64,000 bases of DNA from Streptomyces sp. SID13031 (lineage in GTDB: Bacteria > Actinomycetota > Actinomycetes > Propionibacteriales > Kribbellaceae), in the NCBI RefSeq assembly GCF_010548305.1, contig NZ_JAAGLV010000012.1, positions 62,001-126,000 on the forward strand. Direction: 5' to 3'. A model generated the notes under the pieces. It worked only from the letters and a program-made list of their open reading frames with translations, ran no database searches and was not told the origin of the DNA. Made by a program: the position numbers and the translations under genes. Shown here in pieces: positions 1 to 8,011 of this stretch (the stretch's first letter is position 1; each line of letters opens with the position of its first letter).

Positions 1-2
1 GA

Positions 3-155
3 TGGTTGCTGACGGCCACGATCTTCCTGCTGGCCGGAGCCTTCATCCCAGTCGTCGTCGGCCGGCGCAGCTCAGACCGGGACGGGCTGCAAGAGGTCGC
101 GGAGCTGGCGGGCGGCTGCGAAGCCCGCCCGGTTGCCGCCGATCGTGCTGGCTGA
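3..155 (+). CDS. C-terminal fragment of a membrane protein (partial)
   Basis: An open frame enters from the left edge and stops with TGA at 153-155. It encodes a hydrophobic helix (residues WLLTATIFLLAG and following) and then a polar tail of about 30 residues. This looks like the last transmembrane segment and cytoplasmic tail of a transporter or other integral membrane protein, but the family cannot be told from 50 residues. It converges on, and overlaps by about 84 bases, the 3' end of the monooxygenase on the other strand. Such a long tail-to-tail overlap is unusual, so the frame could also be chance. Confidence 0.4.
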   Translation, partial: WLLTATIFLLAGAFIPVVVGRRSSDRDGLQEVAELAGGCEARPVAADRAG

Positions 156-1133
156 CGGGCCGTAGCCGACCAGGTGCACGCGGGGCTCGAGGACCGTATG
201 GGTGCCGTCCATCCGGATTCCGCCGGAGGGCTCGCGCAGGTGCAACCGCGCGAGGTGCGCCAGGTCGGCGCGGAAACCGGTCGCCCAGAGGATCGCATCG
301 ACGGACTCGGTGCGGCCGTCCGCCCACTCGACGCCCGCCGGCGTGATCCGGCTGAACATCGGCAGTCGCGTGTACACACCCTTGCGGTACGCCGCCTGCT
401 CCTGCTCGCGCAACTGCAGACCCGTCACCGCGACCACACTCTTGGGCGGCAACCCGGCCCGGACGCGTTCCTCCACCTTGGCGATGATCTGCCGCCCGAT
501 CTCCGGCCCGAACTCCTCGCCCGGCGTCCGCCACTCCGGCGGCCTCCGCGTCACCCACGTCGTCGTCGCGACCTCGGAGATCTCGGCGAGCAACTGCACG
601 GCCGACGCGCCGCCGCCCACCACGAGCACATGCTTCCCGGCGAACTCGCCGGCGCCGTTGTAGTCGGCGGTATGGAGCTGCCGCCCCTTGAACGTCTCGA
701 TCCCCGGATACCAGGGGATGAAGGGACGGTTCCAGGTGCCGGTCGCGTTGACGATCGCCTCGGCCCGGTACGTGTCGTGGTCGGTCGTCAGCTCGAACAG
801 CTCACCGTCGTGCCGCACGCTCTCCACGATCACCGGCCGTACCACCGGGAGCTCGAATCGCGTTTCGTAGTCCGCGAAGTACTGCGGGACGAACGCGTTG
901 GCACGCTCGTCGCCGGCGCTCTCCGGTACCGCGACGCCGGGCAGGTTGGCGATGCCGTGCACGTCATGCATGGAGAGCGAGTCCCAGCGGTGCTGCCAGG
1001 CGCCACCCGGTGCCGGGTTGCGGTCGAGCACCACCACCCCGTCGTACCGGCTGAACCCCATCCTGACCAGGTGATATGCCGCCGACAGCCCGGCCTGCCC
1101 GGCTCCGATCACCGCCACCTGGGTTCTCTTCAC
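72..1133 (-). CDS. Flavin-containing monooxygenase / NAD(P)-dependent FAD oxidoreductase
   Basis: This 353-residue protein has the layout of a small class B flavin monooxygenase. The FAD-binding Rossmann motif GAGQAG is at residues 10-15, an ATG motif lies near residue 130, the NADPH-binding motif GGGASA is at 173-178, and a second ATG motif (WATGF) lies near residue 288. The family oxygenates soft nucleophiles or ketones using NADPH and O2; the substrate cannot be read from sequence. The ATG start is the first in frame. The next gene on the same strand (1163-1816) ends only 29 bases upstream, so co-transcription is possible. Confidence 0.8.
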   Translation of the reverse strand: MKRTQVAVIGAGQAGLSAAYHLVRMGFSRYDGVVVLDRNPAPGGAWQHRWDSLSMHDVHGIANLPGVAVPESAGDERANAFVPQYFADYETRFELPVVRPVIVESVRHDGELFELTTDHDTYRAEAIVNATGTWNRPFIPWYPGIETFKGRQLHTADYNGAGEFAGKHVLVVGGGASAVQLLAEISEVATTTWVTRRPPEWRTPGEEFGPEIGRQIIAKVEERVRAGLPPKSVVAVTGLQLREQEQAAYRKGVYTRLPMFSRITPAGVEWADGRTESVDAILWATGFRADLAHLARLHLREPSGGIRMDGTHTVLEPRVHLVGYGPSASTIGGNRAGFAAARQLRDLLQPVPV

Positions 1134-1162
1134 ACCAGGTGCAACAGCCGGGCAGCCCGGGT

Positions 1163-1816
1163 TTACTCCCAGCTGTTGTCGATCCGCTTGTGGTAGCGCT
1201 GGCCGGCCTTGCCACCGATCACCGCGGCCAGCAGGCTGACCACCAGCACCATGGCCGCCAGGATCAGGCTGCCCGTGGTCAGGTCCTCGTCCGCGATCGG
1301 GATGGACGGCAGGTCCACGCGGTCCAGTACGTCGTACTGCGACCCCGCCAGCGCGCCGATTCCGGCGACGACGAGCGTCACGATCAGCCCGATACCCCAG
1401 ACGCCGAACCCCTGCCGCGCTCCGTCGAAGCGCGCGAGCCGGCCGGCGACGTACCCGCCGTTGTAGTAGGCGATCGCCATCATCACGACGAGCAGGACGG
1501 CGGAGACGATACCGATGGTGCCGGCGTTGTCCTCGGCCATCGACCGGTCGATGGTGATCGCGTAGTCGACCGCGGCCGCGATCGCGCCGATCACCCCGGT
1601 CAACAGCACCGTCAGACCGATCGCGATCAGCCAGCCGAAGAACGCGGCGCCGGACTTGAAGCCCCGGTACGCCGGATCGACCTCGGCCGCGGTGGAGGTC
1701 TTGACGTCGGCACGGTGGGTCGCCGACGTCCGCTCGACCGCCGTGTCCTCGGTGAACTGCTTGGCCGGGCCGGTGAACTGCTGGGTGTCAGGGTCGTCCC
1801 GATATTGCTGAACCAT
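1163..1816 (-). CDS. Four-helix membrane protein of unknown function (paralogue A)
   Basis: The 217-residue protein has a polar N-terminal tail of about 50 residues and four predicted transmembrane segments (roughly 55-85, 98-125, 138-160 and 184-207). A short basic tail follows. It shares several blocks with the neighbouring 1877-2530 product: YRGFK(S/F)GAAFFGWLI before helix 1, GGYVAGRLARFDG after helix 2, and the closing GQRYH motif. The ATG start has a good AAGGAG ribosome-binding site 8 bases upstream. No catalytic motif was recognised. The two genes look like a tandem duplication of an uncharacterised actinobacterial membrane family. Confidence 0.7.
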   Translation of the reverse strand: MVQQYRDDPDTQQFTGPAKQFTEDTAVERTSATHRADVKTSTAAEVDPAYRGFKSGAAFFGWLIAIGLTVLLTGVIGAIAAAVDYAITIDRSMAEDNAGTIGIVSAVLLVVMMAIAYYNGGYVAGRLARFDGARQGFGVWGIGLIVTLVVAGIGALAGSQYDVLDRVDLPSIPIADEDLTTGSLILAAMVLVVSLLAAVIGGKAGQRYHKRIDNSWE

Positions 1817-1876
1817 CTCGCCGTCTCCTTACCTCGACAGCCCCGTCTCCGTACCCCGTACCCGTGCGTATTCGCC

Positions 1877-2530
1877 TCAACCCAGAAGGTGGTCGATCTT
1901 GTCGTGATAGCGCTGGCCCGTCTTGCCGCCGAGCAGCGCGGCGAGCAGCGGGAGCATCAGCAGCGCGGCGGCCGTGATGAGCCCACCGGTCAGCAGGTGG
2001 TCGTTCGTGATCGGTACGTCGGGGCGCTCGATCCGGCCGGTCAGGTCGTACTGGCTGTTCAGGAACGCACCGATGGACGACGCGAAGATGATCAGCAGCA
2101 AGGTGATCATCCAGACGCCGAACCCCTGCCGGACGCCGTCGAAGCGCGCGAGCCGGCCCGCGACGTACCCGCCGGTGTAGAAGGCGAGGCTCAGCATCAG
2201 GACCAGAACGGCCGCCGCGGTGATGGCCGCGGTGCCGGCCTGCCGTTCGGCGTCGGCTCTGGTGTAGTCCAGAACGTACGTCGTACCGGCGGCGGCGCCG
2301 GTGACGAGAGCGGTCAGCAGGACGACCATCGAGCCCATGATCAGCCAGCCGAAGAACGCGGCGCCGAACTTGAAACCCCGGTACGACAGGCGCTCGGGCT
2401 CCGTCTCGGCCACGGGCTTGTCGGGGACCAGTTTGACGCTGGTCATCGCCTGGTGAGCGGCCGCGCGGGCCTGTTCGTACCGCTGGGTCGTCGTCTCGAC
2501 CTCAGGCTGACTCAAGATGCTCTGTTCCAC
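1877..2530 (-). CDS. Four-helix membrane protein of unknown function (paralogue B)
   Basis: This is a paralogue of the downstream gene, also 217 residues, with the same four-helix layout. The blocks YRGFKFGAAFFGWLI, GGYVAGRLARFDGVRQGFGVW and GKTGQRYHDKID are conserved, while the N-terminal cytoplasmic tail is different and rich in Glu and Ala. The start is GTG at 2528-2530, supported by an AGGGGA ribosome-binding site about 8 bases upstream. Only 60 bases separate the pair, which probably form one transcript. No function is recognised. The conserved loop after helix 2 may be a functional or interaction surface (inference). Confidence 0.7.
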   Translation of the reverse strand: MEQSILSQPEVETTTQRYEQARAAAHQAMTSVKLVPDKPVAETEPERLSYRGFKFGAAFFGWLIMGSMVVLLTALVTGAAAGTTYVLDYTRADAERQAGTAAITAAAVLVLMLSLAFYTGGYVAGRLARFDGVRQGFGVWMITLLLIIFASSIGAFLNSQYDLTGRIERPDVPITNDHLLTGGLITAAALLMLPLLAALLGGKTGQRYHDKIDHLLG

Positions 2531-2608
2531 TGCCGTTTCCCCTCACGAATCTGCCCTGCTGCGAGCCTCTACCCGGGGAATACCGCTTTACTCCTTCACC
2601 CGGAGGAA

Positions 2609-4120
2609 TTAACCCTTCTCTGCGTTCGGGTAGCGACGGGGAGTGAAGACCAGGGGACCGGCTGGGCGGTCGACTGTCAGGGTCTGCGAGGAGCCGATCA
2701 GCAGGAGGCAGCGCATGTCCACCTGCTCGGGGTCCAGGTCCGCCAGCGTCGTGACGGTGACGGACTCGTTCACACCGCCGACATCGCGTCCGACGATCAC
2801 AGGGGTCGTTGGTGCACGGTGTCCGAGCAGGAGGTCGCGGGTAGCGCCGACCTGCCAGGTGCGCGACTTCGAGGCCGGGTTGTAGATAGCGATGGCGAGG
2901 TCGGCCGCAGCTGCCGCTGTCAGGCGGGCAGCGATCACATCCCATGGCTTGAGCCGGTCGGAGAGCGACAGCACGCAGTAGTCGTGGCCGAGCGGCGCAC
3001 CGACGCGGCTCGCCACCGCCTGCGCCGCGGTCATCCCGGGCAGCACGGTGACGGCGATGTCGGCGTACTCGGGCTCGGAGGCGACCTCGGTGACCGCGCT
3101 CGCCATGGCGAACACACCGGGGTCGCCCGACGACACTACGACGACCCGCGAGCCCTTGCGGGCCAGGTCGAGGGCGAAGGCGGCTCGCTCGGACTCCACC
3201 TTGTTGTCCGACCCGTGCTTGCGCTGGCGGGCACGGTCGGGCAGCCGGTCGACGTACGGGCCGTAGCCGATCAGGTCGTCGGCCTCGGCGATCGCGGATC
3301 GCACCTCCGGCGTCATCCACTCCGGCCCGGCCGGTCCTAGCCCAACCACGGTGACTGAGCCTTCAGTGCTTTCACTGAGCACCTTGGGCTCCGGGGCCTG
3401 GTTGTTGATCGGGCTGGGGAGCAGGGCCAGCGAGAAGTACGGCACAGAGTCCGGGTCAACGTCGGCCAGGGGAGCGGTGCGCTGGGCGTCGGTGGTCGCG
3501 CGTTCGACGTACCAGGCCTCGTCTGCCCGGCCGGCGAGCTCGAAAGCCTCGCGTACGTTGGCGAAAGTCCTGCCGAGCTTCATCACTGCCGCAGCATCGG
3601 TCGTACGAAGCCGCTCGGCCAGTACGTCGGTCGGCAGCGTGCCCGGGAGGATGGTGAGGATCTCGTCGCGCTCACACAGCGGCCGGCCGAGCACTGCGGC
3701 TGCAGCGTTCACAGAGGTCACACCTGGCACGACCTCGCAGTCGTAGCGGTCAGTGAGCCGCTTGTGCATGTGCATGTAGGAGCCGTAGAACAGTGGGTCG
3801 CCCTCAGCCAGTACTACGACGTTGCGCCCGGCATCGAGATGCGCGGCCAGCCGGGCGGCGCACTCGGCGTAGAAGTCGTCCATCGCACCCTGGTAGCCAC
3901 CGGGGTGATCGGTGGTCTCCGTGGTCAGCGGGTACATCAGGAGCTCTTCGACCTGGCCTTCGCGCAGGTACGGTGCTGCCACCGAGCGCGCGATGCTCCG
4001 GCCGTGGCGGGCGCTGTGGTACGCGATGACGTCCGCCTCGCCGATCAGCCGGGCCGCCTTCACGGTCACGAGTTCGGGGTCGCCCGGGCCGAGCCCGACA
4101 CCCCAGAGCCGTCCGGTCAT
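2609..4120 (-). CDS. cobIJ: Fused precorrin-2 C20-methyltransferase / precorrin-3B C17-methyltransferase (CobI-CobJ)
   Basis: The 503-residue protein fuses two SAM-dependent tetrapyrrole methylases of cobalamin synthesis. CobI is residues 1-235, with the SAM-site loops GLGPGDPELV near residue 9 and AEGDPLFYGS near 105. A linker at about 236-255 joins it to CobJ (256-503), with VGLGPAGPEW near 259 and the loop SSGDPGVFAMAS. CobI methylates C20 of precorrin-2; CobJ methylates C17 with ring contraction after CobG. The ATG at 4118-4120 overlaps the cobH stop by four bases, so the longer upstream frame is not used. It is the last gene of the cobG-cobH-cobIJ operon. Confidence 0.93.
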   Translation of the reverse strand: MTGRLWGVGLGPGDPELVTVKAARLIGEADVIAYHSARHGRSIARSVAAPYLREGQVEELLMYPLTTETTDHPGGYQGAMDDFYAECAARLAAHLDAGRNVVVLAEGDPLFYGSYMHMHKRLTDRYDCEVVPGVTSVNAAAAVLGRPLCERDEILTILPGTLPTDVLAERLRTTDAAAVMKLGRTFANVREAFELAGRADEAWYVERATTDAQRTAPLADVDPDSVPYFSLALLPSPINNQAPEPKVLSESTEGSVTVVGLGPAGPEWMTPEVRSAIAEADDLIGYGPYVDRLPDRARQRKHGSDNKVESERAAFALDLARKGSRVVVVSSGDPGVFAMASAVTEVASEPEYADIAVTVLPGMTAAQAVASRVGAPLGHDYCVLSLSDRLKPWDVIAARLTAAAAADLAIAIYNPASKSRTWQVGATRDLLLGHRAPTTPVIVGRDVGGVNESVTVTTLADLDPEQVDMRCLLLIGSSQTLTVDRPAGPLVFTPRRYPNAEKG

Positions 4121-4752
4121 TCTTCCTCGCTCGCGATCGCGTTGACGGCGGCAGCGGTGATCGCGCTGCCGCCCCGGCGGCCGCGCACGACGAGGAACTC
4201 CAGCCCCAGGTCGTTGGCGGCCAAAGCTTCCTTGGACTCCGCGGCGCCGATGAACCCGACCGGAATCCCCAGTACCGCGGCCGGCCGCGGCGCACCGTCG
4301 CGGATCAGCTCGAGCAACCGGAACAACGCGGTCGGAGCGTTGCCGATAGCAACCACTGAGCCGGCCAGCCGGTCGCCCCAAAGGTCGATCGCCGCCGCGC
4401 TCCTGGTCGTTTCGAGCCGCTTGGCCAGCTCGGGCACCGACGGGTCGCTCAATGTGCAGACGACCTCGTTGTCCGCCGGCAGCCGCTTGCGGGTGATGCC
4501 GGCCGCGACCATCGCCGCGTCGCAGAAGATCGGTGCTCCACCCTGCAACGCCGCCCGCGCTGCCTTCACCACTGAGTCGGACCAGGCAAGGTCCTTGACG
4601 AGATCGGTCATCCCGCAGGCGTGGATCATCCGCACGGCAACCTGTGCCACGTCACCCGGTAACCCGTCCAGCGCGGCTTCGGCGCGAATCGTCGCGAACG
4701 ACCGGCGGTAGATCTCCGCGCCCTCGGTCACGTACTCGTACTGCTCACTCAT
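4117..4752 (-). CDS. cobH: Precorrin-8X methylmutase
   Basis: The 211-residue product matches CobH in length and motifs. It has the N-terminal YRRSF segment, the catalytic-type histidine in MIHACGM (His44), the FCDAAMVAAGI block and the GNAPTAL/GxPVGFIGA glycine-rich region. The enzyme moves a methyl group from C11 to C12 to give hydrogenobyrinate in the aerobic cobalamin pathway. Its start overlaps the cobG stop and its stop overlaps the cobIJ start, each by four bases, so the three genes are translationally coupled. Confidence 0.94.
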   Translation of the reverse strand: MSEQYEYVTEGAEIYRRSFATIRAEAALDGLPGDVAQVAVRMIHACGMTDLVKDLAWSDSVVKAARAALQGGAPIFCDAAMVAAGITRKRLPADNEVVCTLSDPSVPELAKRLETTRSAAAIDLWGDRLAGSVVAIGNAPTALFRLLELIRDGAPRPAAVLGIPVGFIGAAESKEALAANDLGLEFLVVRGRRGGSAITAAAVNAIASEEE

Positions 4753-6008
4753 CGCGCCCTCACCTCGTCAACCTCCATCACAACCCCGTCGACCGCATAC
4801 CCGCCGCCCGCCAGCGCCAGCACATCCACAAACTCCCCACCAGGCCGCCCGCACCGCCGCTCACACCCCGACCAGTGCACCACCCGGCCGCCACCGCCCC
4901 ACCCCGGCACCACTCGCCGGGCATCCCCCCGCACATCAGCCAACGCCTTTCCACACCCAGGCCGCCCCGCACAGGAAGTAACCCCATTCCAAGGCGACCC
5001 TGCCTCCAACACCAGCCCCACACCGGTCAGCCGTTCGACCGCCGCGTCAGCATCCACCACCCGCACCACTACCGACCGCCAAGGCGTAACCCGCAGTTGC
5101 CCGCCAGCCCCGCCCGGAGCCGCCACCTGCGATCGCCCAGCGGGCTCGCCCAGAGTCGCCGCCTGCGGATGCTCAGCAAGCTCGAGTAGGGCTGCGGCCT
5201 GCTCAGCAGTCAGCACACCGAGCGGGACTGCCACAACCAGCGACACCTTCCCGTCGGGCCCCTCATAGCGCCCCGCTCGCGCCCTCGGGCCGCTGGCCGC
5301 CCGCAGTTCCAGCACTTCGCGTGTCTGTACGAGTCCCAGCCGTGCCAGCACATGCTGCGGACCCTCCAGCAGCTCCCCGAGCCGCCACGCCTCGGACTCC
5401 TGCACAGCCCGCTCCGCCAGGAACGCCTCAGCTGCAGCAACCATGACCTCAGGGGCCCGCTCCGCCTCCAGCAGCACTCCGGTGGGGGCTCCGGCGAGGA
5501 GTAGCTCGGCTTGTGAGTTGTCGACCATCTGTACGGCGACATCCGCCTTCGCTGAGGCGAGGTCGCCGCGCCCGTCGTCCAGGGCGAACAGGAAGCGTCC
5601 GGGCAGCTCGGCCAGCCCGGGACGTGCACACAGCAACCGGTCCAGCTCGGCCGCCAGTGGCAGTACGTCGTACCGGCCGTGTTGGTCGAGTCCGGAGAGA
5701 GGTGAAGCGAGGATGTTGCGGACGCGCTCATGGCTGATCGATGGCAGTAGTCCCGCCGCGTACAGCCGGTCAGACAACTCCACCGGCGCACCGGGCTGCA
5801 GCGCCCGGATCTGTACGTTCGCGCGCGACGTCAGCTCCAGATGCCCGTCCCCGAGGTCGACAGCCGCCGCAACCAGCACCCGAAGCTGCTCCGCGCTCAG
5901 CACCCCGCCAGGCAGCCGCACCCGCGCCAGCCCGCCGTCGGCCGCCTCATGCACAGCCAGCACCCCCGGACACCGATCCGGCTGCCTCCGCCCACCACGA
6001 ACCTCCAC
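4749..6008 (-). CDS. cobG: Precorrin-3B synthase (siroheme/[4Fe-4S] enzyme)
   Basis: CobG hydroxylates precorrin-3A to precorrin-3B, the step that makes the aerobic pathway oxygen dependent. The protein has the duplicated sulfite/nitrite reductase-like fold, including a HLELTSRANVQIRAL segment near the N-terminus. The cluster/siroheme ligands are near the C-terminus: a C-X5-C pair (CAGRPGC) followed by a C-X3-C pair (CERRC). The GTG at 6006-6008 is chosen because homology begins there (VEVRGG). An in-frame GTG at 6146 would put the strong inverted repeat at 6096-6148 inside the coding region and add a low-complexity leader. It is the first gene of the cobG-cobH-cobIJ operon. Confidence 0.88.
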   Translation of the reverse strand: MEVRGGRRQPDRCPGVLAVHEAADGGLARVRLPGGVLSAEQLRVLVAAAVDLGDGHLELTSRANVQIRALQPGAPVELSDRLYAAGLLPSISHERVRNILASPLSGLDQHGRYDVLPLAAELDRLLCARPGLAELPGRFLFALDDGRGDLASAKADVAVQMVDNSQAELLLAGAPTGVLLEAERAPEVMVAAAEAFLAERAVQESEAWRLGELLEGPQHVLARLGLVQTREVLELRAASGPRARAGRYEGPDGKVSLVVAVPLGVLTAEQAAALLELAEHPQAATLGEPAGRSQVAAPGGAGGQLRVTPWRSVVVRVVDADAAVERLTGVGLVLEAGSPWNGVTSCAGRPGCGKALADVRGDARRVVPGWGGGGRVVHWSGCERRCGRPGGEFVDVLALAGGGYAVDGVVMEVDEVRAR

Positions 6009-6095
6009 GGCCGTGATGCTACTTCCCGCCTCCGCCCTGTGTTCCGCACCACCATCCCCCTCAAGCTCACCGCTTGGCGCGGGATGGGCACCACC

Positions 6096-6148
6096 TTGTG
6101 CACGACGTGAGCGTCCAGGCGGCGCCAGAACGCTCACGTCGTGCACAA
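6096..6148. repeat. 19-bp perfect inverted repeat between cobG and the carboxyethylornithine synthase-like gene
   Basis: The left arm TTGTGCACGACGTGAGCGT (6096-6114) and its exact reverse complement (6130-6148) flank a 15-base loop. The pairing extends a few more bases outward after one mismatch. It lies in the roughly 190-base gap before cobG on the same strand and would sit in the cobG leader. There is no U-tract, so it is not a classic intrinsic terminator. It could be a dispersed repeat, a bidirectional terminator-like element or an operator. A smaller hairpin, CTTGGC/GCCAAG, lies just beyond at about 6165-6181. No cobalamin-riboswitch core was recognised here. Confidence 0.85.
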
Positions 6149-6201
6149 AGTGGCTGCCTGGCTGCTTGGCGCGGAGCCAAGTCAGCGGAGCGGTGTGCCC
6201 G

Positions 6202-7356
6202 TCAGAGGTGGGCGTGCGGGTGCTCGGGGGAGCGGTGCTGGAAGGTGAGGATGCCCGGGTTGCGGATCTTGCCGGCCTCGATCTCGATGGCGCGCTGGAT
6301 CGTGGTGTCGGCGTGCCAGGCCTCGGGGCCGTCGAGGACCGTCCGCAGGTAGGGGAGCAGGGCCTCGCTGATCTCCCAGGTCGCCGAGTTCCACAGGTAC
6401 GACGGGGTGTGGTCGACGCCGTAGTACGTGATGTTGTCCCCGACGATGAAGGTCGGCTCGGCGAAGCCGGTCGGCCGGGCCCAGCTGAACCCCATCCCGA
6501 GGTCGCAGGAGACGTCGATGATCAGGCTGCCGGACGCGAACTGGTCCAGGTCGTCCTCGATCAGGAACGTCAGCGGCGCGTCCGGGTCCTGCAGGACGCA
6601 GTTCACGATGATGTCGTGCTCGGCCAGGAATCCGGCGAGCGGGATCCGGCCCGGGTCTGTCAGCGCGTAGCTGCGCCGGGGGTCGGAGGTGTCGTCCGCG
6701 TCGTCGTGGTCGAACTGGATCATCCGCGCCGAGTGGATCGGCGCGCTGACCGCCGTCACGCCGCGTCCGGTCAGGATGTCGACGTCGTGGATCCCGTGCG
6801 CCGCCAGCGCGGTCACCGCACCACGTGCGGTCGCACCGAAGCCGATCACCGCGGCGTTGAGCCGGCGGCCGTAGTCACCGGTCGAGCCGATCAGCTCCAG
6901 CGCGTGCAGGACGGAGCAGTACCCGGCCAGCTCGTTGTTCTTGTGGAAGACGTGCAGGTTGAACCGGCCGTCGGCGGTCCAGTGGTTCATCGCCTCGAAG
7001 GCGATCAGGGTGAGCTCGCGGTCGATCGCGAGCTGGGTCACCTTGTCGTCCTGGACGCAGTGCGGCCACCCCCAGAGCACCTGGCCGTTGCGGAGCTCGG
7101 CGAGGTCCTCGTGCTGGGGCTTGGGCAGTAGTACGACGTCGGTCCTGGCGATCAGCTGTTCCCGGTCGAGGACGCCGGCTACGGACTGGGACAGCTGAAC
7201 GTCGGAGACGCCGAACTGTTCGCCGTACCCGGACTCGAGGAAGATGCGCTGCCGCAGGTCCTCGTCGATCTTGTCGAAGTGGTGCGGATGAATCGGCAGC
7301 CGATGCTCGTTCTCTTTACGGGAACGGCCGATGACGCCGAGGGTTAATTGGTCCAC
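6202..7356 (-). CDS. N5-(carboxyethyl)ornithine synthase-like / alanine dehydrogenase-PNT family enzyme
   Basis: The 384-residue protein belongs to the alanine dehydrogenase / pyridine nucleotide transhydrogenase N-terminal family. It starts with the family's substrate-binding segment (GRSRKENEHRLPIHP) and has an NAD(P) Rossmann motif VIGFGATARGAV near residue 170. The closest named activity I recognise is N5-(L-1-carboxyethyl)-L-ornithine synthase, which reductively condenses pyruvate with the ornithine side-chain amine. Substrate assignment is inference. The start is GTG at 7354-7356. It is divergent from marR across a 98-base gap that holds an 11-bp inverted repeat, so MarR control is likely. 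Confidence 0.65.
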   Translation of the reverse strand: MDQLTLGVIGRSRKENEHRLPIHPHHFDKIDEDLRQRIFLESGYGEQFGVSDVQLSQSVAGVLDREQLIARTDVVLLPKPQHEDLAELRNGQVLWGWPHCVQDDKVTQLAIDRELTLIAFEAMNHWTADGRFNLHVFHKNNELAGYCSVLHALELIGSTGDYGRRLNAAVIGFGATARGAVTALAAHGIHDVDILTGRGVTAVSAPIHSARMIQFDHDDADDTSDPRRSYALTDPGRIPLAGFLAEHDIIVNCVLQDPDAPLTFLIEDDLDQFASGSLIIDVSCDLGMGFSWARPTGFAEPTFIVGDNITYYGVDHTPSYLWNSATWEISEALLPYLRTVLDGPEAWHADTTIQRAIEIEAGKIRNPGILTFQHRSPEHPHAHL

Positions 7357-7410
7357 GATGGGGCCCCTTTGGTTACCGCCTGTTTAGCACAGGCGGCCGA
7401 TAGTTCGTTA

Positions 7411-7440
7411 GCGGGATCATCCGGAAGTAGATGATCCCGC
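7411..7440. promoter_or_regulatory. Probable MarR operator (11-bp inverted repeat)
   Basis: The arms GCGGGATCATC (7411-7421) and GATGATCCCGC (7430-7440) are perfect reverse complements separated by 8 bases. The site ends 2 bases before the candidate marR -10 box at 7443, so it covers the -35/spacer region. It sits in the divergent promoter between the ornithine-synthase-like gene and marR. This placement fits autorepression and control of both directions (inference). A GAACTATC word occurs in this gap (reverse strand, about 7400-7407) and again in the marR-MFS gap, suggesting a second shared element. Confidence 0.7.
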
Positions 7441-7442
7441 GC

Positions 7443-7448
7443 TAGAAT
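7443..7448 (+). promoter_or_regulatory. Candidate -10 box of a leaderless marR transcript
   Basis: TAGAAT lies six bases before the marR ATG at 7455, with no ribosome-binding site between. This spacing places the transcription start at or next to the start codon, a layout common in actinobacteria. Confidence 0.55.
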
Positions 7449-7454
7449 GAACGT

Positions 7455-7934
7455 ATGGCTGAGACACCGTTGCGGACCGTGCCGGATCTGACCGGCATGC
7501 TGAAACACGCCGGGCACGTGCTGGAGACCCAGCTGACCGCCGCCCTGGCCGAGATCGGCCTGTCGCCGCGGATGCAGTGCGTGCTCGTCTACGCGCTCGA
7601 GGAGGAGCGGACGCAGATCCAGCTCGCCGAGCTCGCCTACCTCGACAAGACGACCATGGTCGGCACCGTGGACGCCTTGGAGAAGGCCGGTTTCGCCGAA
7701 CGGAAGCCCTCGGAGACCGACCGTCGCGCCCGGATCATCGCCGTCACCCCCGAAGGCGTGAAGGCCGCCGTCGACGGCCAGCGGATCGTCGACCAGGTCC
7801 ACGGCGACGCCCTGGCCGCCCTCGCCGCCTCCCAGCGCAAGCTGTTCGCGGACTCCCTGGCCGAGCTGGTCGGCGGCCAGCTCGCGACGCCGGTCGAGGC
7901 GCAGCCGGTCAGACGGACCCGTCAGCGGTCATAA
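7455..7934 (+). CDS. MarR-family transcriptional regulator
   Basis: The 159-residue protein has the MarR winged-helix layout: N-terminal dimerisation helix, QLAELAYLDKTTMVGTVDALEKAGF as recognition and wing region (about residues 55-80), the characteristic DRRARIIAVTPEG wing motif, and a C-terminal dimer helix. MarR proteins are usually ligand-released repressors of adjacent transporter or enzyme genes. Here the targets are probably the MFS-TMEM175 pair 77 bases downstream and the divergent ornithine-synthase-like gene. The operator-like palindrome just upstream supports autoregulation. The ligand is unknown. Confidence 0.88.
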   Translation: MAETPLRTVPDLTGMLKHAGHVLETQLTAALAEIGLSPRMQCVLVYALEEERTQIQLAELAYLDKTTMVGTVDALEKAGFAERKPSETDRRARIIAVTPEGVKAAVDGQRIVDQVHGDALAALAASQRKLFADSLAELVGGQLATPVEAQPVRRTRQRS

Positions 7935-8011
7935 TCCGCTAAAAGATCGTCTACTACGGAACTATCTGCTAACGTCTTACTTGTCCTGCCTCGCAGCCAA
8001 GGAGACGACCG

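Noticed and set aside
4121..4381. Upstream extension of cobIJ
   Set aside because: It overlaps cobH in another frame, and the CobI fold starts at ATG 4118-4120, which overlaps the cobH stop as expected for a coupled operon.
6009..6201. Cobalamin riboswitch upstream of cobG
   Set aside because: The minus strand shows no recognisable B12-box core; the dominant structure is a perfect inverted repeat.
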